Shown one piece after another: positions 49,501 through 63,300 of a DNA stretch of 64,000 nucleotides. Both the position numbers and the translations under genes were made by a program. The DNA lies in NCBI GenBank assembly GCA_964017185.1, contig OZ024880.1, forward strand, positions 35,864,329 through 35,928,328, in the 5' to 3' direction. Source of the DNA: Rugalucina vietnamica. Lineage: Eukaryota > Mollusca > Bivalvia > Lucinida > Lucinidae. Numbering within the stretch: the first letter of the stretch is position 1; the number at the start of each line of letters is the position of its first letter. Below the pieces are notes generated by a model. That model did no database searches. It saw nothing but the letters and a program-made list of their open reading frames with translations, and was not told where the DNA came from.

Positions 49501-52500
49501 TGGCATATCATACTATTGTAGTTGAGGCTCATCATACCACTTGAAATGTGACTCCTGTAGGTTTCCAGATACTGTTGACCTCATAAATCAATAACGGTAG
49601 AGCCCAGGCAGCAAACCATGTCAAAAGTCAAAAGCAAAGCACTGGTGCAACCAACTAGTCAAGAGATTGAATAAAAGCTGTCGCAGGACAGCGTGCTCGA
49701 CTGCTTCTGACCTTTGTCAAACATAAGGCCAAACCCGACCAGTAACCCAAAGCATTATGCTCATACATCTTTTTGCCTTGATGCAATAAGGCATAATCAC
49801 TGAACCATGAAAGTAACTATAACTACCTAAGATTTAAAGGTCTCACTCACATTGTGAAAGAAGTGTGTTCATATACCAACTGAGTGCCAAGACACAAGGC
49901 AAAATCACTGAACCGTGAAATAAGGTCACACTGACCTATAAGTATTTCAGGGTCAAAGCCTCAAAGGTCTAGTGATACTTACTCATAATGTGAAAGAAAT
50001 TTGATCATATACCCATTCAGTGTTGAGATATAAAGCAAAATCACTGAACCATGAAATTAGGTCATAGTGACCTATAAGTATGTTTGGGTTCAAGGTCTGG
50101 TCATACTCATTCATAATCAGAAAGAAGTATGAAAAAATTTCAACTGAGTGTCGAGATATAAGGCAAAATCACTGAACCATGAAATTAGGTCACAGTGACC
50201 CAGGAATACTTTAGGGTCAAAGGTCTTGTCATACTCATACATATCGTGAAAGAAGTATGTTCATATACCAATTGAGTGCTGAGATATTAGGTCACAGAGA
50301 CCTAGGACTACTTCAGGGTCAAAGGTCTTGTCATACGCAAACATACTTTGAAAGAAGTTTGTTCATAAACCATTTGAGAACTGAGACATAAGGCAAAATC
50401 ACTGAACCGTGAAATTAGGTCACAGTGACCTATAAGTATATTGGGGTCAAAGGTCTGGTCATACTCACTCATAATCTGAAAAAAGTATGAAAATATACTA
50501 ATTGAGTGTCAAGATATAAGGCAAAATCACTGAACCGTGAAATTAGGTCACAGTGACCTATATGTATATCGGGGTCAAAGGCCTGGTCGTACTCACTCAT
50601 AATCTGAAAGAAGTAAGAAAATATACTAATTGAGTGTCAAGATATAAGCCAAAATCACTGAACCATGGAAAGTAGGTCAACCGACCCTTACCGTCATGAC
50701 ACACAAGTCGGTGTCATAAAGTCAAAAGATGAATGACCAACCATCTTCCTAAGTTGTTTCTATTAAGAAATAAAAAGAAAAAAAAAAATTGGGGAGTTCT
50801 AGATTTTGACCTCTAGCCCCGCCCCCCTGACTCCGACCCAGAGGTCCGATGTCATGGAACCTAAAGTGTATGAATGCTTTATGATAAGTTGTTGTCAAGA
50901 TATGGACTCCTTGTAAAAGTTACACAGCAATACATCTATTTTTTACAGTGTTCTAGTTTTTAACCTCTAGCCCCACCCCCAGGCATGAACCGAGAGACCC
51001 GATGCCATTAAATGAAACTCAATCCTACAGGGTACCTATGGTCCGAGTATGAAAGCCCTCTGATAAAAAGTTTTCAAGATATAGACTTCTAGAATATTAT
51101 ATCACAGAAAAGCCATTATTATTAATGGTGTTCTAGATTTTAACCTCTAGCCCCACCCCCTGGCATGGACCCAGGGATCTGATGCCATGGAATGAAAGCC
51201 GACCCTACAGGGTGTCAATGGCCCAAGTATCAATGCTTTCTGATGAGTGGTTGTCAAGATATGGACTTCTAGAAAACTTTAACACAAGAATTGCCATTTT
51301 TGAAGGTGTTCTAGATTTTAACCTCCAGCCCCACCCCCTGGCCTGGACCCAGGGGCCCGTTGCAATGGAATGAAAGCTAACCCTACAGGGTATCTATGGT
51401 CCAAGTATGAATGCTTTCTGATGAGTGGTTGTCAAGATATGGACTTCTAGAAAACTTTAACGCAAGTGTGATGCGCACGGGAACGGGAGCGTGGATGACC
51501 GGGGTGACTGCAATAGCTCTATGCACTTCGTGCAGTAGAGCTAAAAACAAGGTCCACTGTAAATCACTGTTGGCCCATATGATTTGTCTGGGTGCTTCAT
51601 GATTTACCCGTTATATTTGGGAGGAAACTATTGCTACCCAAAGAAGTGGTCTTCCTTTTCTTACATGCACAAAATCAGATCCCTCTATCGAGATCAGCGG
51701 CTGTATAGAGTGGTAACTTGAATTTCTGATATCATACATACTGAACATTCCAGTTGCTAATCATTTTATGTGCATGCTTCCAATTAAAATTTTACATACA
51801 GGGCAAAACATACCATGGACACATAGTCTGAAATCTAATTTCTAGAGCCTCTGATAATTGACTTTCATACTTGGTTATACCACTCAACTGAAATCCTATC
51901 ACACATTTGATATAATGTGAAAAGATATTTGACCTTAGTAGTTCAAACTTGTTACAAACATAAATAAATACTGATAGTAGAATCTGCAGGCGGTTTGTGG
52001 TGGAAGAAAGCCTATCTTCCAGGTTTCAGGCCAGGTCTGATGCAAACCCTGCTGTTCAGCCACAGAAAATGGCTAGAGGCTTGAAAATTCGAATTTGGGT
52101 TAAAGGGATTGCACCATCTGTTAAGCAAACAGAAGAACAGATAAGGTGCATGTTTGATGATATTTGATGAGAACTGAAAGATTTTGTCAGTTCTTCATAA
52201 AAATCTATCTTGTGGGTGCTCATGCATTAGAATCACCTCGGCCAGGCGATTCTAATGAGCACCCACAACATAGGTTTTTATGAGGAAATCAGCAAAATCA
52301 TCTCTTAATTATCATCAAATATCAACAATTATGAACCTTATCTGTTCTTCTGAGCAAATACAAAGGTGCTGATCAGCTTCGTGAAAACTGACCTGTGCTT
52401 TTGTTTTCACATATTTTCAAAGCAGATTTTCCCATGACAGCTCCTGTGTTTTCTGACAGTAATTGATTTGACAAGACCAATTTCATTGCCAATTTAATGG

Positions 52501-55500
52501 CTAATAGCAGTTTGTTAATTCAAATTAGAAAATTTGGTTGTTTTGGTTTTTATTATTATGTACCATTCACATTTTGTGTTTGTTTCTATTTCATTTTCTG
52601 TTGAAAAGAATGAGTGCTTAATGCTCAGAATTAATGCACACTAAAGATAATATTTAGGATGGTTTCATTGTATTTGAAAGGAAGAGTGATAGACTTATAT
52701 GAAAGAAGCCAAGCAACTAAATATGTGTACACATATATATCAAAATGTCTACAAAAGAAGGAATTGTTTTGGGAAGAAAAACTGTCAGGGATATTATTCT
52801 TCGCCTCTTGGCAAGCGTGTGCGAAAAAAGATGGGCGACTGTCCTTGTGCACTTGAAAACAGCGATAGTAGTAGGAATCATTCTCCAACGAAGGCAGATG
52901 TATGTGCCGTAGAGCAGTATATGTATTTGCCACCGGGTCATTTACCAGAGATAAATTTTAACCTTGCTACTTCACAACTAGTCTCATCTTTATCATAATA
53001 AAAGCTGTCCGTAAGACAGCCATCGCTCGACATTTCCAAATGATGTCACTATAAAAGAGACTTTGATGGACATGTAAATATATATCAGTACTAAAATTTC
53101 TACATAATTGCGTAATAGAGTGGTACTTGGTGAAACAAGCTTGTATTTTCATTCAGACAGTCTGCTGGAAGTATAAAAGAAATATCTACCGTATTTGTTC
53201 TAATTAGCGCACATACTCCAATAAGCGCACACCCTGGTCGTTTCCGAAAAGCATGTGCATAAGCGCACACTTTTCGACTAACATGTTGGTATTTTATACA
53301 AACTTTACACATAGATTCCGTATTAACCGCACTAAAACTTAACCTAAGATGACCAAACACTGTTTTCAACGACTGGAATACTTACATGATGTCATCATTG
53401 GCATTTTTGACATTGTATTTTCAGCAGTTTATGTGTTGTTTTCGTTCCTAGTGTGCGCTTATTAGAACGATGTTTTGTTACCTTAACTTTAAGTTATTTT
53501 GAAAAGTTAAGCGCACTGTGCGCTAATTAGAACGAATTATCGGAATACGGTATGTTAGTTTTGGAGATGATCACCTACACTCCCGGTAAATTAAAAACAT
53601 ATTTCGCGTTTCTCCGCAACCATGGCAAACGCGAAATTTTCATTTCTCGGAGAAACACCGCGAAATAAGCCAGGTAGACAAAATCGTCTGCGCGAAATTC
53701 ATCGGTGTTTCTCGGTGAAATTTCTCGGTGTTTCTCCGAGAAAGGTAATTACCTTGATTTGTCAATCAAAGTCGGTTTCGCGGAGTTTCTCGGAGGAATT
53801 TTGAAAATGAGTACATGTATGATAATTTTTGAATAAATATAAAACATTTAAATTTAAGATTTTACAAGTATACGTATTTCTTTAGATGGCTTATAATCCA
53901 TATTTAATGTTTTGTTTACATTAGATTTTACAATGTCCTTTATCACTGTGTTTTGTTTCACACCATCTACGATTACCCGATCTTTGATCATAAGATATTC
54001 GCAGCTTGAGCATTGTCCTTTCCGACAAATAATGAAATAACCACACTTCCAGTGAACATATGGATAATCAGTATCCAGGAAAACATGTCCGTAAAATGTG
54101 TACCCCCTTACACCCCACTTTCATGTACAAAATCTGGGATTTGCAGGGGTCACGTATACCTATTGTTCTTATTTTTGATCAACATATTCTGTGTGTATTC
54201 GGTAGAACCGCCTCGGCGATACGGTGCTAAGGTGTACCCACAATCAATGTTTTGAGCAAAAGTATTAAGATGTCAAAAAATTTCCATGAAATTTTCAATT
54301 TTGCTTTCGAAAAAATTCTCTATACATGTATATTGATAAGCTGTTAACATACTAACCGTAATCATTAAGAGTATGGCTCAATATAAATCACAAATGATTT
54401 GACCACTCGTAAATGTATACTGGTACGTATTATATCGAACCTACATGTAGTAGGAAGGAATTTTCGTAAAAAAAGTTATTCTCCATGAAAAACCACAAAG
54501 CCGTATAAATCATGAACTGATGGGATCACCTAAATTGATACCCTTTCGCCCTAATCCATGCATGGTTCAAACAACAAAAATAGTCAACAAAACTTACAGA
54601 AATTATTGTTGACTTTTGTGGCATACTTGTAGAGTGGGGGAGACAGAATCACACGGAGGTGTGTTTCAGCATGCATGTGTACTTGTTTCGTATTCTCTTA
54701 TAAACACGAAGATGACACTGCTTCTTCGCAATGATTGGAAAACTGTCTGCCGTAAAGTGAAATATAAAATCAAGCAAATAAATAATGCCGACCGTGAAGC
54801 GAACACTGTCATATGACTTCATCCCAACTGACGGATTTGTAAATCACCTAAACATGAATGAATTTGTTCATGTATTTTTATTGACGAACATTCATCATTA
54901 AAAATGTCTCGTAAGAAAACCAACAATGTGTTTCTGAACAGGTCCGACACAAACCAGGCTGTTCAAGCACAGAAGTTGGCTAGAGGCTGGAAATTTTGGA
55001 TTTAGAAAGTAGACAAATTGTACTTTCCGTATGGCGTAAACAAGGGCGCTGATCAGCTTCGCAGATACGGCGAAGCTGATCAGCGCCTTTGGTTTCGCAT
55101 ATGCAGATTGTTTTTTTTTCTTATGAGGCGGCTCAAATCATTCTTGAGTAATAAGTTTTTAGTTTCCATTCTTATTTTATTCCATTTGAAAGTTACATGG
55201 CATAATTTCTATACAACGGAAGGAGAGGTTTCATCCACTTCTAACATGTCTAAAGATTTCTTGAGAATTCGATACTGTAAAGTTGTGTTGAATTATGAAT
55301 TGTGTTAAATTATGTTGAGAGCACATGCACATGTACTTTGAAACGAAAAGTGTTTTGGTCGTTTAGACTAGAGATTGATAATTAATTTGACAGTTTGACC
55401 TTAAAAATACATTTACATGTATGTTATTTCTTGTGCGGGATTGCGGTTTGTGTGGAGCATTGTAAATGTACATGTATATTCAGTCGAGAAAATTTTAATT

Positions 55501-58500
55501 GTACATGTATTAATTTTTTATTTCGCTCCTTCTATAAATCTCAATAATATTATTAGACAAGAAAAATGCATTATGTGCAACAGACACGTTCAGATTAATC
55601 ATATTTTATTGTGAATAAACAAAAGGATTGGACACAAGTTATTACAACATAAGTAAGTCCTCTCCCTAAACATGTACAACTAACGTTATGATACAATGAG
55701 AAGACATAAATGTATTTTCATAAAACAGAATGCAAGAGTTACATTGCAATTGGTAATGACTTAAGTCCTATTCGCATGCGCCAAAAATACACACGTGTAA
55801 ATATACTCCGGTGTGCAAATTTTACTCGGGGTAAGTAAATGGCGCATGCGAACGCAAATACACACCGGAGTATATTTACATATGGGTAAATTTACTCCTG
55901 GGTCTGACCAGATGCAAATTTTATTTTTACAAATACACACGTGTAAATTTACTATTATGTGCCATGCGAACGCAAAGTAAAATTTACCCATGAGTATTTT
56001 TATTTCAAGTCACTATTCTGCTTTTAGATAACTAATTTTCACATTTTTTGTTCCTAACTGATTATATGACAGTTGCTGAAACTGTGGACATTGTTGCTAA
56101 ATAAGAGTTTATTGCCATTCATAACATTTTAGATCATATGGAGTGCAAACAGCCACACTATTTCTTCATCATTCTTGATTAGGATTCTTGGGGCATTTTA
56201 ACAGTAATTCCTTGTAAAAGGATGAAAAAAGGGAACTGCATAACTGCTAAGGTTATGCCTGACCATTACATGATTCCCTTCTGCTGCCAAAGTCTACATG
56301 AACACCTTGAAGCAGCCTCTTCTTGTTTTGCAAATACAGAAAACTAAAATGAACAGGTTTTAATCCAGAAATGATCAATTTACCTACAAAAATACTCCTG
56401 GCGATAAAACCCATGCGAACGCAATTTAAATTTACTCTCAGGTTGATTTGCACACCAGAGTATAAATACACACCGGAGTATATTTACACGTGTGTATTTT
56501 TGGCGCATGCGAATTGGACTATAGACATTTTCATTTATTATTTGTATGTCAAAAAGTTGATCATTAAGAATTAGAAAATCTACCAGACACATTTGTTTAG
56601 GACACCCTGTTTAAATAGTTTGCACAGTGCATCAGGTAAGAGGGGCTGAAATATTATTACTTAAATTTACATGTTGGTTTCGGTTAGGATATTTAAACAG
56701 GAGTCGGAATTTCAAACGCTGATTGTTTCCTTAGTTCGTTGTAATCTAACATGATCGACTGGTTTTCTTATGATATGTTAGAAGCCCGCTTCCACTACTA
56801 GGATCCCTACATTCGATGTCCGGCGCTGTAGTATTACGAAACATTGCCCATGCGATATACAGAGAGCGTCACCCTCGCTAAATACTGCATAAATAAATAA
56901 ATAAACAAGAAAAGATTTTTTTTTCAGCTGCAAAATTGGATAAATTTATAGTAGGAAATAAATGGTAGCTTTAAACATTGATTGTCGGTACAGGTTGGAA
57001 CCGCCTCGGTGAGGCGATTCTAACAAATACATGTACCCATAAATTATGTTGAGAGCAAAAAATAAGAAAATATGTATATGCCGGTTCATCCCAGTTTTAC
57101 TTTAATTACCTGAGCCACGGCGTCAGAAATCAGGTCCGCATAGTTCCCGACCAGTTCTGACACAAACCAGCCTGTACAGTCGCTGATGATGGATAGAACC
57201 TGTAATTTTAGATTTAAGAAGAGGGGGAACAGCACCATCCGAGTAGTGGAAACAAAGGCGCTGATCACTCTTTCTATTTAATATACTTAAAAAGGATTAT
57301 AAAAAATAACTTAAAGGTAAAGTCGATTTTCATAATCGTGCACATTATTCCTCCGAGAAACTCCGCGAATAGGTATATCTGGACTTACCTGTTTTCTCCG
57401 GTAAATATCTGCGGTCGCGGTGAAATTTCGCGATGTTTCTCGGAGAAATCGGAATACATGGAACGCGAAATATTTTAATGAAAAGAGAAATTTACCGTTC
57501 TTTCTCCGAGAAAAAAGGCTTAGTGTCCTCCGAGAAACGAGAAATATGTTGTTAAAACTTTACCGGGACTGTACATACAAAATTTTAACCAGGATTTTCT
57601 ATGTCCAATATGGGGCATAATTCTATAACAGTACAATATAGACTTATGCATCGTAATGATACTAACTCGCATTTTCGTCTTCAGTATTTGTGTGAAGTGT
57701 CAAACTGGTATCTGTATGTGTTAGCTTTGGAGAGAGGCATTTACATGCAAAACTTTGCCCAAGATTTTCAAAGTCCAAAATGGGACAGTGTTATGGAACC
57801 AAGTGATATGAGCATTTTAATCCAAACTTTTTATGCGCATTTCATAATGATATCTGTGTTAAATTTGGAGGTGGTAACTTACACACAAAATTTGATTAAA
57901 GTGTGATGCCACACGCAACAGACACCAGGGTGAGTTGAATAGCTCTGCATAATCTTTAAAACAGTCAAGCTAAGAAACAGAAACATGTTGAAAAATACTG
58001 CTGTTTTTTTCACCAAATTGGTCAAATCAAAGGGAGTCTACAGCCTCATGATTATTAAGGCTGACATATTAATTACTTTCATTCAGATCATTCCTCTTAG
58101 CTGCAATTTGTGTATTTAATATATATTTAAAATCCACACACATCTACCAACCTCTTATTGCAAACAGGCAATTTCTCATAATGGGGTCCTTTACAAAGAC
58201 GCTCATTTGCAGTTGCTTTCATATACTATACCTGTACTGATACATGGACAGGTTATGATGGTTACAGGAAAGGAAGACCTTAAAACTGAAAAAAAAAGCT
58301 TTGCTGAGCATGTATCACAGACTTTTCAGACTTACAGACAAGAGCATGTCTGTTTGTTTTGATTTTCAACGCCCAAATTAAACACCCTTTCATGATGATT
58401 AGTGCATGTCTAGCAGAATCCAGTACTTGGTACACAATTTCTAGTATGAACCAACAATTTCTCTACCCATGACAGATGTTCAGGGTGCATAAACATCACT

Positions 58501-60275
58501 GAAAATTATCATACTCAAGCCAGGCCTGAGTTAACAGGGTCAACAAAAAGCAAGCGTGGGTGTCCCTCAAACAGAGGCATTAAAAAAAGCAAGTAGCCCC
58601 AAGGGTAACAATCGCACTTGTGAAAATATCTGTAATTTAGCATTTTTGCATATTTTAGCCTAAAAAATGCAAAATTGACCTTGGCATAAAAAAGGCCAAG
58701 GTCATCATTTTAACATAACTATGATAGGCCAAGGTCATCATTTTAACAAACTATGATGGGCCCGCGTCCCCGATGCTACATCCTAGTTTCAAGTTCATCC
58801 GCCTTGCAGCTCGGGAGAAGAAGATTTTTGAAGGGTTTTACCATATATGAACATGGCTGCTATCTTGGTCATGTGACTTTGAAATTCTAAGCAAACTTAA
58901 ATTCCCTCATCCCATAGAGGCTGCATCTGAAATCTGACTTCAATCGGCCAAGTAGTTTCTGAGATTTTTAACTCATATTTTTCCTTTTTGTTGCCATAGC
59001 AATCAAACAAATAATGGCATTTGGAAAAAAAAAATATGTCGTTGATGACTTCGTGGGAAGTTTTATTTAAAATATCTGCAATTTAGCATTTTTGCATATT
59101 TTAGCATAGATATTGCAAAACTGACCTAGGCATAAAATAGGTCAAGGTCACCTCAAGGTCATCATGTTAACAAAAATTTATGATGGGCTTGAGTCCCAGC
59201 TGCTTCATGCCAAGTTACAAGGTCACTGACCTTGCGGTTATGGAGAAGATTTTTGAAGAGTTTTACCATAAATGAGCATGGCAGCCATCTTGGTCAAGTG
59301 ACCTTGAACTTAGGAACACACCTTTGTTCCCCCTAGTCATAGAGGCCCCTCATGAAATTTGACTAAAATCGGCCCAGTTGTTTCGGAGGAGAACTGTTTG
59401 AATGTGTGGACAGACAGGCGCACCAACAGATCCACGGATGCCAGCTCAATCCCATACTACAATCTCACCTTAAAAGCTCTCAGCTCAGGTGAGCGGAAAT
59501 GACAAAGTTATAAAAATGCACAGCCTGCAGTGCATGCATTATTAAAATCAAACATAAATCTTGTTAGGCATTCCTTTTGGAGTCAGGCTGAAAATTCAAT
59601 GACAAAGTAATGTCATATATTTAGGCTGCTGCACCTTTTCCCACTTTTCATTGTCAATCTAAAATTTATGGTATATTTGGTGACTGCAGTCAAACAAATT
59701 AAGGTCTAAAAGTAAATAAATATCAAATCCTAATAAAAAAACTAGCTCTTGATCTTCCCATAATCTAAAACATGCCTGGCAATCATTGGATAATAAACTG
59801 TATTTCTTTTCAATTAATATGTACAAGTAATGTCGGGGGGGGGGGGGGGGGGGGGAAGTAATAATTAAAGATTTAACATACATGTAATTCCATGGAACTT
59901 GATCTGATAACCTTACATAATAGAGTTTGGCAGATTACTCTCATTTCAATTAGAGCTAATAAAATTTCAATTTTCATCCAATTATAAAGGTCGTTACATG
60001 GTTATTTTTCAAAAGAGCAATTTTCATTTTACAGTAGACCAGAAGTTTACATGTGAGCAGGCCGTGTCAACTGCTCCAAAATCGTACAGGTTTGGGAGTG
60101 GATAATGTATCAGGTTACACCCCCGTTACTTTTATTTAGAAAGGTACTGTATTTGCTTATTATATCACGTTAGGCATCAAAACAAGAATCTTTCAGTTCT
60201 TTAATGAAAGTGATTCTAAAAAAGGCCCTGGGTTTGATCCTATCGTGGGGAGCCGTGCTATGCTTGAGACACACT

Positions 60276-60313
<38 letters not shown>

Positions 60314-63300
60314 AGTACTGGGTACAAGAAGTAATACGTGGCTCAATCCTAAAATGACTGAAAAACTTCCTATTTAAGGATGCTCGGCCATAATCTAATC
60401 GAACCAAAAATAACTTTTATGATTATAATCACTTCGACACAACCATTATACTGAAACGAGACACAGGTAAGAAAAGCCAAGTTCTGTTTGCGGGTGTGCC
60501 TGGAGTTTTTTCTCTGGGTTCTCATGTTTTCATCCACCTACTGATTGGTCAATCTCATACGAGCTGAAATAATCTTGAAAGAGACATTAAAGTGAATCAG
60601 AAAAATAAATACATTAAAGGCCGTGTTGTTACAGGTTTATACAGGTAAATAAATATTCATGCAAGGTTGCTCAGTGTGACCAAATTTTGTCACAATGGGC
60701 CGTGTCTGGAGAAAATGTTTGTGGTTAAGATCAAACTCTAATAATCAAGCTGTGCAAGACATAGAAGATGGATTGAAGTTTTGTTAATTAATTACACAAT
60801 TCTGAGTAGCTGGCTGGTCATCGCTGATCTGGGTATAATGTTTTGCATATAACAGATAGCAGGTTTTCTTATGAGTGCCTTGTATAATGTTTGGCAGTAC
60901 TTAGACAATAATATTATACAGGTAACTGCTAAAGGTTTGTACCCAAAATGTTGACGTTGTAATATTTCAATTTTATTTCAATGGCATTATGCATGTTTAT
61001 CCCACTTTACACAGTGTTGCATGCACAAAATATGATACAATAGTGGAATTAAAGGACTACAAGCAAGGAAAAGCGAAAAATTAAAATTTTCTCACATATG
61101 AAATTTTGACCCCCACCCCCGCTAAAATTGCCTTTTTTACACTATACGGAGGAAATAGTCAAAACTTTTAATAGTTATAGGTTCAGAATACATTGGGCTT
61201 TTGCCCTAATCATAAAATACCACCACCAGAACCTTTGAGACATTGTTATGGTACTTTGAAAATGAGGCATAAAACCCCCAAGAACGTCACAGATTCTTTA
61301 GGGGGTAGGGTAGATTAAACTTGAATATTGCACATTTTCAAATTAATTGCACTATTTCTTTGTTTATTATAGCCCCGCTTTGAAAAAGTGGGGGCTATAC
61401 TGGATTCACCCTGTCCTTCCGTAGTTCCGTTATTCCGTTATTCTGTTATTCCGTTATTCCGTCCTTCCGTCATTCCATTACCTCACATAACTTGAGAACC
61501 AGTTGTTAGACTTTAACCAAATTTGGCATATGCATCAATGCATGTCAGTTTCCCCAAATTTGCAGAAGAGTTATTGCCCTTGGATGGCCCTATATTGACA
61601 TCAGAATTTCGTTTCCGCTCAATATCTTGAGAACGAATTGACAGAATCAGACCAAATTTTGTATGCACATCATCATTGACAAGATCTAGCTTGGGATTGT
61701 TACCCGTCATTTTTCGCAAAATTTTGACGGAGTTACGGCCCTTGATTGACATCAGAATTTCGTTTCCGCTCAATATCTTGAGAACGAATTGACAGAATCC
61801 GACCAAATTTTGTGTGCACATCAACATTGACAAGATCTAGCTTGGGATTGTTACCCGTCATTTTTCGCAAAATTTTGACGGAGTTACGGCCCTTAATTGA
61901 TGTCAGAATTTCGTTTCCGCTCAATATCTTGAGAACGAATTGACAGAATCAGACCAAATTTTGTATGCACATCATCATTGACAAGATCTAGCTTGGGATT
62001 GTTACCCGTCATTTTTCGCAAAATTTTGACGGAGTTACGGCCCTTGATTGACTTCAGAATTTCGTTTCCGCTCAATATCTAGAGAACGAATTGACAGAAT
62101 CCGACCAAATTTTGTGTGCACATCAACATTGACAAGATCTAGCTTGGGATTGTTACCCGTTATTTTTCGCAAAATTTTGACGGAGTTACGGCCCTTAATT
62201 GACGTCAGAATTTCGTTTCCGCTCAATATCTTGAGAACGAATTGACAGAATCCGACCAAATTTTGTATGCGCATCAATATTGACGAGATCTAGCTTGTGA
62301 TAGTTACATGTCATTGTTTTTTCACCCTGCAAAAAAAGCTGAGAAGCGGGGCTATAGTCAGATTCTCTGACAATTCTAGTTTTAGCTGCAGTATATGTGT
62401 ACATGGTCTTCTAAGTCAGTCTTTGTGTCTTTGGTGTGCTGGTTTTGAAATTTTAGGTGGTTTTATGAAATGGGCTTAAAGAAACAAAACAGCTGAAAAA
62501 AGGCTGAAAATGGTGATTTTCAAGTTGTTGGTTCTCTCTTATATGCACACTACCCTATATATTTCTTTCTTTTATTCGAAAAATATAACAAAGTTCTATG
62601 TTGTGTGAAAATACAAGAAAAAGTTTGAATAAACAAATATGGGTTTGGCACATTTCAAAATATTGATTTTTTTCCGACTTTTCAAGTATGGGGGTAGGAT
62701 TGGAAAAATACTCGTAAAATTTTGTCATCCACTTCAAGTTGCAAATTTTTCTATGCGTTTGGTCCAAAATAGTTTGCGTTATGTAAATATTATGACTTTT
62801 GAAAGCATTCTAGGTGTATTTTTGTTCAAGACAGGTTTGTTTCGAAGAATTAAAAATTAAATTAATTTTACTAAATTTAAAACATGATGCTCAGAGGTCT
62901 CATTCAGAGGCCTGTAGCTTGAAAAAATGCACACTACCCTATATTTATTTTGCTTTCAAATGTCTTATGTTGTATTTTGGAATAAAAAAGAGTGGTTAGA
63001 AATAAAGTTTGAATACTTTTTCATTGGCAGCGAACATCCTTAAAGGAGAAACATCTTTAGTTAAACATATGAATTTAAGGTTTGGGTAACTGAGTGGCAA
63101 CGGCTGCTTAGAGAAGTAACTGCTCACTCGACTTACCGGTATGTTGTCTTCTTGTCAGTACCTGATTGTCAATTTCTGTTTCCCCACCTCAGGTTTTATG
63201 GTTCTGATTAGACCATTTCCTGATAGTTGCTAATTTTTACCTTTTTACTTTGAACAAATTATACTCTTATAAAAACTACCTCAATTTTGCACCAGGTCAT

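Larger units (their letters stand above)
53582..57567. mobile_element. R8: 4 kb element with 240-bp inverted ends rich in TTTCTCGGAGAAA
   Basis: Left end 53582-53815, right end 57320-57567 in inverse orientation, starting CCCGGTAAA and ending TTTACCGGG, flanked by ACT on both sides (53579-53581 and 57568-57570). The ends are CpG-rich and full of small palindromes. The interior holds R7, R4, R9, R7 and R4 copies and no credible ORF. Confidence 0.6.

Noticed and set aside
52631-52998. Overlapping ORFs on both strands
   Set aside because: No splice sites, motif or repeat family supports coding.
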